NCBI GenBank assembly: GCA_004369045.1
Contig: ML213503.1
Coordinates: 248,001-312,000, forward strand
Direction of reading: 5' to 3'
DNA length: 64,000 nt
From: Heliocybe sulcata
Taxonomy: Eukaryota > Basidiomycota > Agaricomycetes > Gloeophyllales > Gloeophyllaceae
Below the pieces are notes generated by a model, which had not been told where the DNA came from, did no database searches, and saw only the letters and a list, made by a program, of their open reading frames with translations. Shown piece after piece: positions 51,818 to 62,398 of the stretch (its first letter is position 1; each line of letters starts with the position of its first letter). The position numbers and the translations under genes are program-made.

Positions 51818-53059
51818 CCGAATGCTTTGTACGTAGACTCCTACGAGGCATATCCCGTTTGCTATCCGCTTTTGCTCTGTCATTGTTATCACAGCTCAGA
51901 AAGCTCATGAGGATGGCTTATTTGGCAAGCTTCGGCGAGGCCTGACATAACTGGATGTGCCACTCCTTTCCGCTCAGAGGCTAGGGTCAATACTCACCTT
52001 GCCCGGCCCAGCCCCGCTCCTACACTGGTGCCAGAAGACTAGGGACCTGGCGCTGTACCTTGCTGCTACGATAGAGATCGGGACGTTCCGTGGGCACGCG
52101 AACTAGTATAGTGGCGCGCAAGAACTGCTGACTGTCGGTACACAGTCAGACATTCCGAAGTATTGACGGGACGAGTAACTGACTCTCCGCCAGTTCTTAA
52201 AGCTTAAGGTCCGGCAAGCCTCTGAATGAATCATAATCCTTGCACTTGTAGCACGGCCGTCGCAAGCCTAAGTCGGGCCCGTACGGAGCAAGTACTCTGA
52301 ACAGAGGAGTCCATCTGCAGTGAGTACGACTGCTTCGACACGCGCTTAGCACCGCTCTCACTATCTTGATCCCACCCACTCACGTTTGATGTCCTTTGAC
52401 GGTAGGGGGCAATGGCAACATACTACTCAATCGTTCGTCTTAGCTGTCTGTCATGGCTGCTTTGCTGTCCGCGAGGCCGGGCTATATGACGACGCTGTAC
52501 ACTAGGTATTAGGTGCGCTCTCTGACATCAAGGAATATCACGCCGTCATGTGCATTATAGCAAACCGTATCAGTGGCTTCGTGTCCACAGGTATGGGGTC
52601 GATTGAGAACGACCGACTTAGGACTTATACGTGCTAAGGTTCGTTCTCGAGTCCTGTCAGACTTATCCGAATTAGGATTTATATATTTATATACTCCAGG
52701 ATCATACGGCGTTCAGGGAGCATCTGGCGCACAGAGTTCCATAGATGACCACCCAGTCGCGGCAATATTGTCATGTGAAGCCCTATTCCAGGCCGTGCAC
52801 TGTATCCTGCAAGGCAATAGCACTATTCGGCTTGTTGGACACGGAATGGAAGGAGCATCTTCTCGAATTTGGCCCCGGGCGCTAAGCAACTTGTTCGCTG
52901 CTTCTTCGCTAACGAGGATCGGTAGGATGCCCACCCTTTCTCCGAAATGACATATGCTTTCACATAGCCGTCGTATATAGTGCCGCTGTATGAGCTGAGC
53001 CTCCCGATCTCTCTCCTGGTCACCAGCACATGGTGAATATTACAGGCTTGGAGCACAGC
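51818..53059. other. Intergenic between uL2m and DUF2235 genes
   Basis: About 1.24 kb. Open frames such as 52573-52950 (plus) have no known motif. No tRNA, repeat or element that I recognise. Must contain the uL2m 3' UTR and the first DUF2235 promoter. Confidence 0.3.
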
Positions 53060-55078
53060 ATGAGTGCAGACTCCGACGATACCGTTGTGGATTCCCCGTT
53101 CGACGACCCTCCCGTGCTCGACGATGGTTGGCAACCCGAAGACGACTATGTGGATGATGTGATCCCTTCGAATCATGACCGCAGAACGCTGGTGCTCTGC
53201 TTCGACGGCACGGGTGACCAGTTTGACGACGACGTGAGCTGAATGCCATTGTTGCAGAGGAGACTGACCGTCCTTCAGAACTCGAATGTTGTTCAGTTGG
53301 TTTCGATGTTGAAGAAACATGACCCAGCTCATCAAATGGTCTACTACCAGGTGCGCGTCTCTCAGTACAATTAACTGGTATCGAAAACCTGATTTGATCG
53401 CGAAGACTGGGATAGGGACGTCTACCGGGCCAGGTGCCGCTATAAACGCTTTCACGAGGTCATTTTGGAAGCTCGCTGATGAAGCTATCGCCTGGAGCCT
53501 TCCTCATCATGTCCAAGGCAAGTCTCCTCCGCAGCAAACACCACTATAAATAACATCTAAATGATATCAGGAGGCTACGAATTCTTGATGCAGAACTGTG
53601 CGTTCTCCACCTCTCCATGCAAATAGCGAGTGATTGATTCGTCACCCAGACCATAGCGGGGACAAGATCTGCATATTTGGTTTCTCCCGAGGCGCATACA
53701 CTGCTCGTGCGCTGGCGGGCATGCTGCACAAAGTAATAAAAAAATCTGCTGGAAACATGCCGAGTTGAGAGCTTATACATATCTATTGCCCAGGTTGGTC
53801 TCCTACCACCGGGTAATCACCAGACGATTCCGTTCGCATATAAAATGTTTAAACGCGAGGATGAGAGGGGCTGGAAGCAAAGCACGGCGTTCAAGAAGGC
53901 TTTTGGCATAGACATCGATATCGAGTTCCTTGGCGTGTGGTGGGTATCCCTCTTCGCATCCTCCGCCTTGCGCCTGATTGGTGATCATTACTGCAGGGAT
54001 ACTGTGGCCTCTGTGGGCTTCATCCCTAGACATTTGCCCTTCACTACGAACAACACGTCCATAAAGACATTCCGACATGCCATATCTCTCGACGAGCACC
54101 GTGCCAAATTTAAAGCCAATCACTGGCATAACTATTCACCTGAACAAGAGAAGCTGGGAACGCAGCCGGGGGATATGCCGACCTCGTATCGCAGGGCAAG
54201 ACCTCAGATTGACGAGCACAATTCCAGCGGGGACGCCAAGCACACGCACAAGAAAAAGTCGCAAGGCCCGCACAGCGGGAGAGGCTGGGCCAAGAGTGAT
54301 GTAATGGAAGTCTGGTTCGCTGGATGCCATTGCGGTGAGGATTCTGCTGTGTGCAACGTCAGCCAGCGCTGACGGCAGGCCCCCTTTCAGACATTGGTGG
54401 CGGATCCGTCTCCAACGACACTGCCCATAGCCTTGCGCGCATCCCTCTGCGCTGGATGGTCCGTCAATGCTTCTTGGCAAGTACGGGCATCCTGTTTCAC
54501 GGCAAGCTCCTGGAGCGGATCGGTCTTCACCCGGATAGCTTGTACCCCGTCGTAAAGCCGCGGCCTCCTCCGCTGAGTGTGGAGGATAGCTATAAGATCT
54601 TCTCTCGTCTTCAGGACGCCCAGAACGCGAGGGACTCGGTGTCAGACCCGGATTCACACCCGGCAGAGATGGTGCCTGGGGGAATGGACATTGAGTTTGG
54701 TGATCTTGGTAGGATGGCGAACGAGGAGGAAGAGGATTTGGCGGATTCGCTGTGCCCGTTGTATGACGAGCTGGTCATCGCGAAGTGGTGGTGGATCTTG
54801 GAGGTCATACCTTTCAAGCACCGGGAGCAGAAGCACGACGCGAGTTGGTTGTCCACTTGGAAGTTAGTGCTGTTCAAATGCTGTGTTGTCTAAGTGTTCC
54901 TGACGTTTCGGCCAGGATTAATCTCGGTCATGGTCGCCACTTCCCGCAGAAGCATTTGCACACCGGCGCGAAAGTGCATCGTACAGTGAAGTATCGCATG
55001 GAGGCCGTGAACTTATTGAAGGACGGGAAGTATACACCCCGAGTCGTATTCGATGGAGAGCCTGAGTGGGTTGAGTGA
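53060..55078 (+). CDS. DUF2235 alpha/beta-hydrolase-like protein, copy A
   Basis: Predicted serine hydrolase of the DUF2235 family, which also covers bacterial T6SS phospholipase effectors (Tle1); the fungal substrate is unknown. Start MSADSDDTVVDSPFDDPPVL; the homologous codon in copy B supports this ATG over one 30 bases upstream. Motifs across several short introns: RRTLVLCFDGTGDQFDDD, GIGTSTGPGAAINAFTRSFW, nucleophile elbow ICIFGFSRGAYTARALAGML, FLGVW joined to DTVASVGFIPRHLPFT, FAGCHC joined to DIGGGSVSND, LARIPLRWMVRQCF. The C-terminal third has an acidic segment (MANEEEEDLADSLCPLYDEL) and WWWILEVIPF. About 550 residues. All recognisable active-site elements are intact, so it looks functional. 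Confidence 0.9.
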
Positions 55079-55562
55079 GTGACGCGGTTGGGCGGATGGC
55101 TCACTGACTTCTTGGAGAATTAAATACTATGTACATTAGTTATGTTGTGGCACATCAGTTTCAATCCCGCACTGTCCACCAGTATCATAACTTGGCCATG
55201 GCCTTGCTGGAATCATAAGTGCGCAACGCGAGCACTAGTACTACTATTGAATGTTAACGGTAAAACTTCTGAGATCATGTTGCTGAGAACGGTCTCTAGT
55301 CTGGCTTCAAGTTTCCGATGGCGCCGGCAGTATATGAATATCGCAGGCTCATCACTGCCCGATGATGCAGCTTATCGATATCACCGGGCTTGAGTGCTTG
55401 AGCTTGCAAAGAAACTAGTCACTTCTCTCCGAACTTCTGGATCCGTTTCTTTGCTAGCTGCTTCTTTGCCGCGTTTCCTTCTGTTTCCTCCGCTTCTGGT
55501 AACTGCTAAGCATCGCTATCCTCCCTGTAGGCTGCCAGCGAATCAGAGATCAGCATCGCATC
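55079..55562. other. Spacer between the two DUF2235 copies
   Basis: About 480 bases, presumably 3' UTR of copy A and promoter of copy B. I see no gene. I did not notice conserved sequence shared with the region upstream of copy A, though an alignment would be needed to say so. Confidence 0.35.
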
Positions 55563-57616
55563 ATGAGTACACACGCAGATAATGGCAACGTTGTCTCTCC
55601 ATTCGAAGATCCCGCCGAAATTCAAGATGGGCTGGAAGACGAAGAAGACGATGACAGCTTCTTCGACGTGATCCCTCCAACCCATGATCGCAGGACCTTG
55701 GTCCTCTGCTTTGATGGCACAGGCGACCAATTCGACGATGACGTGGGTCGGAAATCTCGTATTCATATACTAAAATATGTTATTATAACATCTGTTTAGA
55801 ACTCTAATGTGGTGCAACTGGTCTCAATGCTGAAGAAAGATGATCCAGCTCAACAGATGGTATATTATCAGGTCTGTGCGTCAATATTTGGATCAAGCAG
55901 TGCGGAAAGAGTAACTAATTGTTTGTGAAGACTGGAGTAGGGACATACACTGGGCCGGGCGCCACTCTAACCTTCACAAGGAAGTTCTGGAAAGTGGTCG
56001 ACCTAGCCGTGGCATGGAGTCTTCACAGTCACGTCCAAGGTAACCACGTCCTAGATCCTATTAACATCCATACTTACTGTCCTCGTTGTCCGCACTAGAT
56101 GGTTATGAATTCTTGATGCAGCATTGTACGCAGATACACTTCCTACGTGGCATGGACGAGTCGCTCACCTAGGCGACAGATCAAGCAGGGGATAAGATAT
56201 GCATCTTTGGCTTCTCCCGCGGTGGATATATTGCTCGCGCATTGGCAGGCATGCTGCACAAAGTGAAGATTTCTGGTACCGCCGCTCCCAGATCAGCACG
56301 CTGATTGAAGCTTTCCTCTCGGCTAGGTTGGCTTACTGCCTACAGGCAATTATCAGGCGGTCCCTTTTGCGTACAAGATGTTCAAACGCGAAGGGAAGAA
56401 GGCCTGGAAGCAGAGTACTGCATTCAAGAAGGCCTTCTGCGTAGACGTCGAAGTCGAGTTTCTCGGTGTCTGGTAAGCGTCCAGCCCCTGCAGTCGTCAT
56501 CCATCCAACTAAGCCGTCTCTGCCTTTAGGGATACAGTGGCGTCCGTCGGTTTCATTCCCAGGCACTTGCCCTTTACCACCAACAACACGTCGATCAAGA
56601 CGTTCCGCCATGCTCTATCGCTAGATGAACGTCGTATCAAATTCAAAGCCAATCACTGGCATAAATATTCACCAGATCAAGAGAAACTGGGGACCCAGCC
56701 CGGCGAGATGCCGAATCCACACCGCAAGCCGACATTTCTTCGCGCGAACAAGCATCCAGGCGTCCAGTCCGCTGCTGGAAGAGCGCTGGCCAGAAATGGG
56801 TCTCTCTACGGCGGAAGGAGCTGGCAGAAGACCGATGTACTGGAAGTATGGTTTGCCGGATGCCACACTGGTCAGGGACTGGCCGCATGCAGTGAACTAT
56901 TGCTGACGATGGTCTGTAGACGTCGGTGGCGGCTCGGTGTCCAACGATACTCGCCACAGCCTCGCGCGCATCCCTTTGCGATGGATGATTCGACAATGCT
57001 TCCTAGCTAGAACAGGCATCATGTTCCACGGCAAGCTCCTGAAGCAGATAGGCCTCGACCCTGACAGCTTGCACCCAATCGTGAAGCCCCGACCGTCGCC
57101 TATAAAGTTGCAGGAGAGTCCTACGATATTTGGACGCATTATGGCTGCACAGGACGCGAGGGACTCGACATCAGACCTCGAGGCGCAGCCAGAAGAGACC
57201 ATCCCCGGAAGCATGGAAATCGAGTTCGGGAGTCTAGGAAGGATGGCGAACGAGGAGGAGGAAGATCTTGCCGACTCATTGTGTCCGTTGTACGACGAGC
57301 TCGTCACTGCAAAATGGTGGTGGCTTTTGGAGATCATGCCGTTCAGAGACCGAGAACAGAAGCAGGATGGCAGTTGGATTTCGAAATGGATGTTAGTGCT
57401 CTTACTTGACCTACATCGTGCTTGGAAGTACTTACCCTGGGCGTCGCTGCTAGAGTTAATCTCGGTCGGCCCCGCAAGATACCAGAAACTCACCTTCAGT
57501 CCGGGGTGAAGGTGCATAGGACGGTGAAGACGCGCATGGAAACCTCAGACCTGCTGAAAGACGGGAAGTACACGCCGAGGGTAATCTTTGAGGGTGAGCC
57601 TGCTTGGGTGGACTGA
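55563..57616 (+). CDS. DUF2235 alpha/beta-hydrolase-like protein, copy B
   Basis: Tandem paralogue of copy A in the same orientation with the same motif order and similar exon pattern. Start MSTHADNGNVVSPFEDPAEI; RRTLVLCFDGTGDQFDDD is identical to copy A; GVGTYTGPGATLTFTRKFWK; elbow ICIFGFSRGGYIARALAGML (Gly after the Arg, Ala in A); FLGVW joined to DTVASVGFIPRHLPFT; DVGGGSVSNDTRHSLARIPL; MANEEEEDLADSLCPLYDEL identical to A. Over the segment from DTVASVG to the residues before the variable linker about nine in ten residues match. The middle linker (54.2 kb in A, 56.75 kb in B) has diverged strongly. The C-terminus ends IFEGEPAWVD. Both copies look intact. It converges on the next gene, 62 bases between stops. 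Confidence 0.9.
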
Positions 57617-57677
57617 ATGACGTAGAACGAAAACGATGATCTAAACTGGATTTTTGGGAATAATTTTATGACCATAT

Positions 57678-58916
57678 TTACGACTGTAATATACCAGATA
57701 AAAATTCTACCGCCTTCTGCGGTATATCCCAGTGAGCCTGGCAAGCAGCAACTATTAGCATGGACCCAGACGGAGCAGAAACTTGGGAGCATACTGACGA
57801 AGTGATTCGCGCCGTAGAACTCGTGTATAGTAACACTCCTCGTGGGGACGTTCTGATTCTGCAGCTCCTCATGCAGCCTTTCTATTTCCCAGCGGCACGT
57901 ATAGGTCTCCCAAGAACTCTCCATGCAAGGCACGAGCTTGATCTCCACATTCGGCCATGCCACTCTGGCTGCATCCGAAGCGAAGCCCCCGACGAGAGCT
58001 TGCCGGAGGTTGCCAGAATGCACCCCAGGAGCCATCTTGAGTATGAGCTGGTCGGAGGTTTGTAAAGCTGAAAAGGAGGAGACTGACTCCAGCTCATCTG
58101 AGCTCATGCGATCGATAGTCGATGTCTTCGAAGTATTGAGGACGTGGCTTAATCCTGCGATGGTGCGACTCGACGGCGAAGGATGTGCAAAGTATCCGGA
58201 CATCCAAGAATAGAGGGTCGGTAGCATCTTCTCTTGCGGGATAGAGGGGTCCCACATAGGGTGATATGCTCCCGGAGGAGGGTACGGCAGCTCGCAGATG
58301 AACTGCGGTGGATCTGTATCATTTGATTAGCGGTGATAGGCCAGTCCTATACTCTGACCGTACCATAGAATATAAATGCCCTGCAGTACTCCTCTATTGT
58401 TTTAACAATGCCGCTAGGAAATGTATGCGCATGGGCCAGCATGGACAACACGAAGACATTCCCAGCCGACCAACCAAGGACCGCAATGCCACCGGTCTTC
58501 TGTCCGGTGGTTGATATCGACGACGGAGGTATCTCCTCCGACTTCACGAACCAATCGACGAACGTCGCAATCTGCAGACTCAATGTCCGCAACAGGGCAG
58601 TCTGTACATTCTTGTTTTGTCCCCACAGCATCCCGAGCTCCTCGGAAGAGAAAGGAGTCGAGCCTGGATAGTCCCTCCGATTCACGGTCACGAAGCGGAG
58701 TCCATAACGGGGTGCGTAGGGAAATAGGCGTCTGAAGATGGCTACGTCGAATATAAAGTTGGACCAATATATCCATGAGATTGACCAGGACTTACCGCCG
58801 TGGAACACAGCGCCGTGAATTAGGACAATGGTAGTGTATGCTGTCGGGTTGCAAGGAACACCGCTATCTTTGTAATGCAGTTGGGTGCCATGCTCATCGA
58901 CCAGTGCAGAAGGCAT
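57678..58916 (-). CDS. Alpha/beta hydrolase
   Basis: Serine hydrolase of unknown substrate. I take the start MPSALVDEHGTQLHYKDSGV at 58916; an upstream in-frame ATG at 59003 adds 29 residues of no obvious role. Motifs: TIVLIHGAVFHG (oxyanion region), FVTVNRRDYPGSTPFS, nucleophile elbow AVLGWSAGNVFVLSM, and near the end FYGANHF joined by an intron to AHWDIPQKAVEFLSGILQS and the stop at 57678, giving the catalytic His in GANHF. About 340 residues, with three or four introns. Not obviously a paralogue of the DUF2235 pair. Lipase or esterase role is likely but not shown. Confidence 0.88.
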
Positions 58917-59697
58917 CCTGAAGTTCTTCTGAGTTCCGGGGGAGAAGGAGACCTGGGCAGGGATGCCTACCTTGGCAGCACATCTGGCTTTTATGCGCTC
59001 CATATTATCACAAGGTTAACCCTCACGGCATAACTGCGTGATGGACAGACATGCCCAGCCATTAGGTCGTGGGACGCTATCCGGGCAGGGCCAAGTGGAA
59101 GGTTTGTACGCGTCTGGTGGACGTTAGGGTATTGTCCCGCCATTCCCGAGCGACGGAATATGTTCTTAGACCAATATCTGGTCGGAGCAGGGACCAAAGA
59201 AGCTTCAGAGAGCACGTATGAAGGTTGCGAAACCAGCAAATATTTCCGGCCCAGTCTTGGCAGTGCTCCCTGCCCTGCCCATAGCTTGCGCCTGGCCCCG
59301 GAATCTGAGTGCCACGTTGGTTGCATTATTCTTCACAAATTAGAGGGTGAACTCACCATTACGGTTGTCGAAGGGGTAAGAACCTCCCGAAGTTCTTACC
59401 CCTCCAAGTCCAAACCCCCCTGCCCGACTTACGGGTTCTAAACATTGGCCAATCCTGACTTCTCTCCTCCATGTGGCACGCTCCCTCACTTCGCTCGCAG
59501 GAATGAAGTATGACATTGAAGACGCATATATCACATCTCGTCAATAGACTGGGAGGGCATAGGGTTTACAGAACAATATACGCTTTGAATAGGGGCATAC
59601 CTCACCGAAACTCATGATACACAATACACAGTCAAGGAACGCTCATAACATAACGAGATTCAGGAACAAAGACGACAAGAACTAGAAATGTAGTAGC
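58917..59697. other. Intergenic between hydrolase and histone H3
   Basis: About 780 bases, upstream of the hydrolase and downstream of histone H3. It contains a perfect 12-bp hairpin (listed separately). Small minus-strand frames at 59340-59544 look like chance. Confidence 0.35.
59372..59403. repeat. Perfect 12-bp inverted repeat with 8-base loop
   Basis: AGGGGTAAGAAC, spacer CTCCCGAA, then GTTCTTACCCCT. Stem of 12 pairs without mismatch, in an intergenic stretch. It could be a terminal repeat fragment, a regulatory hairpin or a binding palindrome; there is no gene around it. Confidence 0.75.
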
Positions 59698-60424
59698 TTA
59701 GGAGCGCTCGCCCCGGAGACGCCTGGCCAGAGCCAGATCCTTCGGCTGGATGGTGACACCTAGAAGAACGCAGTCAGCAGTGGAGTCAGAGGGTGGAGCC
59801 GTGAGAGACATACGCTTAGCGTGGATAGCAGCCAAGTTGGTGTCCTCGAAGAGCGAGACGAGGTAAGCCTCAGCGGCCTCCTGGAGGGCCATGACTGCGG
59901 AGGACTGGAAACGCAGATCGGTCTGTGTGTCACAAAGAATGAATGCCATGTTAGTGTTCGTGCCATCCAAAACAATCAAACACAACCAGTCACAACGCAC
60001 CTTGAAGTCCTGGGCGATTTCACGCACGAGACGCTGGAAGGGGAGTTTCCTGATGAGCAGCTCGGTAGACTTCTGGTACCTCCTGATTTCACGGAGGGCG
60101 ACGGTACCAGGCCGGAACCTGTGGGGCTTCTTGACACCACCGGTGGCAGCCTATGATGGCACAACAAAGGGAAAGGGTTCAATGAAAATGCCACACAGAG
60201 AAGTGGGAAACGTACGGCAGTCGCGGTCTTCCTCGCAGCCTTGGTAGCGAGCTGCTTACGAGGGGCCTTGCCTGTAAACGGTCGAGTCACTCAATGCCCC
60301 TCCAACAGTCTGTCGTGGGTAACGCACCTCCAGTCGACTTGCGGGCGGTTTGCTGCGCACAAAATCACGTCAAACACGTCGTCGAACGCGAAGAGGGTAG
60401 GGAATGTACCTTAGTACGGGCCAT
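59698..60424 (-). CDS. HHT1: Histone H3
   Basis: Nucleosome core histone. Five small exons read [52 protein letters not shown] through [12 protein letters not shown], then [20 protein letters not shown] through NLAAIHAK and, after a last intron, [21 protein letters not shown]4, K9, S10, K14, K18, K23 and K27 are in place. Counting from the removed Met, the run after K27 is TATAAATGG, two residues longer than the animal sequence SAPATGG. A similar length is found in Cryptococcus H3 as I recall it, so this may be normal for the phylum. No H4 gene is next to it. Confidence 0.96.
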
Positions 60425-62398
60425 TGCTGTTTAGTTGTGTAGAGTGTTGTTGACAACGGCGGCGACGAGGATGGAGCGACTTGGGCGCCTGGCGGAGATG
60501 TGGTGGTTAATGGACAAGGAGGGAAGAAGAAGCGGGGCGCGGAACTCAGACGACGACGATTCTGGGCTGTGGCATTCTCACGGTCGAGTCAACGATCACG
60601 CCCGCGCACTGACCATTAGGCTCGTGACCATCCTCTCTATTGTTCTCACTGCCCCAATCCCGTACGAGAGGGTGGTTACGAGCCTAACTGACCATGTACA
60701 TCGAACTGAGCTTGTTTTTGCCCTGGAAGATTGGCCTTCAAATGTTTGCAGCTCTTTTTCCTACACTTGCTGCTGAACGACTTTGTGGAAATGATGCGTA
60801 ATACTTCTCTGCGTCTGCTGCTACAGGTTTTATTTGGATTCGGCTGCTTTCCAGCGTTCTTTGCGTCTGTCTCTCATGCTGCACTGAGGTTCCACCATAC
60901 ATGCGGCGCTTCAATTTGCTCGGTCCCGTAATCAGGAACTTGCTTTGGCTTTCTAGAGTGCATATATGCATGGCTTGATAGGATTCCGTCGTTGCCGCAT
61001 GCTCAAGATGCGGTCAGATCAATAACTTCAAGTGCCTGTTCATGCAGTTTCCTCAGAGCTTTTGGGTCGATCTCGACTGCTCTCCGTCAGCTGTCTCAGC
61101 TGCATCTCACCGTGCTGGTCGCGCCGAATGTGCGATGCCGACGACGTCTGGTGCCATCTCTGCACCTCAAGGCCCCATCGAATGCGTTAATCGCGTCTGA
61201 TCCCGGTGTTCGCGTGGATTATGCGACGTTAACGACGTGCTGGGGCATATATCATCATGGTCTGTGGCCCCGCTCGTCTCAACGACTGCCTAGTTCACTG
61301 CTTCGAACCGATATACCGACGCACATGAGACTATGGGCTCATTAGAGCTCTTATCTGAGTTGCTTCTATGCCACGATATGCTGCAACGAGGCGAGTCAGA
61401 CGCACGGGAAGCTTTCGAGACCTCAATCGGAACTCGATCCGTTGTTGCGTCTGCATGTGTGGGCCGCGTCTTCGAAGCGTAGGTAGAGAAGACTGTAAGT
61501 TTAGCTCGGCCGAGAAACCCGCTGATGTTTATACTTGTCTTGAACAGAAACAAACGAAGTCCTCAACATACGCTGATCCCAAGGCCAAGCGCTCCTGCAT
61601 TGCGATCTGGTGGTCCTGTGCGTTGCCATCGGACTGCTCGCCCCAATGACAGGACTACTTTTCTTCTGTGGCGTCAAACTGCTGTAATACGCATGTTCAC
61701 AAATGGCATCCCGCCTGTCTCACGTAGGTGAGCCCTGTCCGCTGGCTAAGTACGTGCAGGCAAGGATGGCGAGCCGAAGATCGTCCGGTCTGCGGTGAGA
61801 GGCCACTACCGATTGCAAACGATTTGATGTCCAACTTACGATGATTTACTATTCTTGAGCGGCAGCGTGGGTTGGAGGAAACATTCATGCCTGGGACATT
61901 CGAGGCAAGAATAGCTGCAATTCAGACGTACCGGCATCGGGGAAGCATGAAAAGTAATTGGGTGCACGTTTCGATCTCAGAATGCACTCCAGGCGCTTCC
62001 AGCTGCCGATGTCTCGAGAACGAGCCACGTCCACATAACGTCCGGCGCTTGTGCTTTGCACAAGGTACCACTTCATGACGAATATAATGACGACAATCAA
62101 GGCTTACTTTGTTACGGTTTGGTATTTTTTGTACAAAATTGAGGTTTCCGGCCCTTTCCGTCTATAATTTTGCGCTGAATACTGTGGGAATACCAGCCAA
62201 GAATGGACATTGCCGTCAAATGCATGATCCTCGCCCCGAAACAGGAGGACGAAACGATCGAAATGCCTCGCGCTGCGTCACGTTCGTGAGAGGACCCGCT
62301 GGACGTCCTCGTCGCTTGGTTTGCAGCTTTCTTTTCTCCTCTACGCGGTGGCGACCGTCTAGCCCCTCCCCTCATCGTCGCGCACATCGGTGGCCGTC
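60425..62398. other. Large divergent intergenic region upstream of H3
   Basis: About 2 kb between histone H3 (minus) and the next gene (plus). The last 60 bases are pyrimidine rich, like a fungal leader. A 49-residue plus-strand frame (61333-61482, MGSLELLSELLLCHDMLQRG) has protein-like composition but no other support. Otherwise I see overlapping short frames and no identifiable gene. Confidence 0.3.

Noticed and set aside
52573-52950. 125-residue plus-strand frame between uL2m and DUF2235 genes
   Set aside because: No motif, no introns in line with neighbours, and overlaps other open frames.
61333-61482. 49-residue plus-strand frame (MGSLELLSELLLCHDMLQRG)
   Set aside because: Composition is protein-like, but there is no splice partner, motif or neighbour support, so it may be chance.
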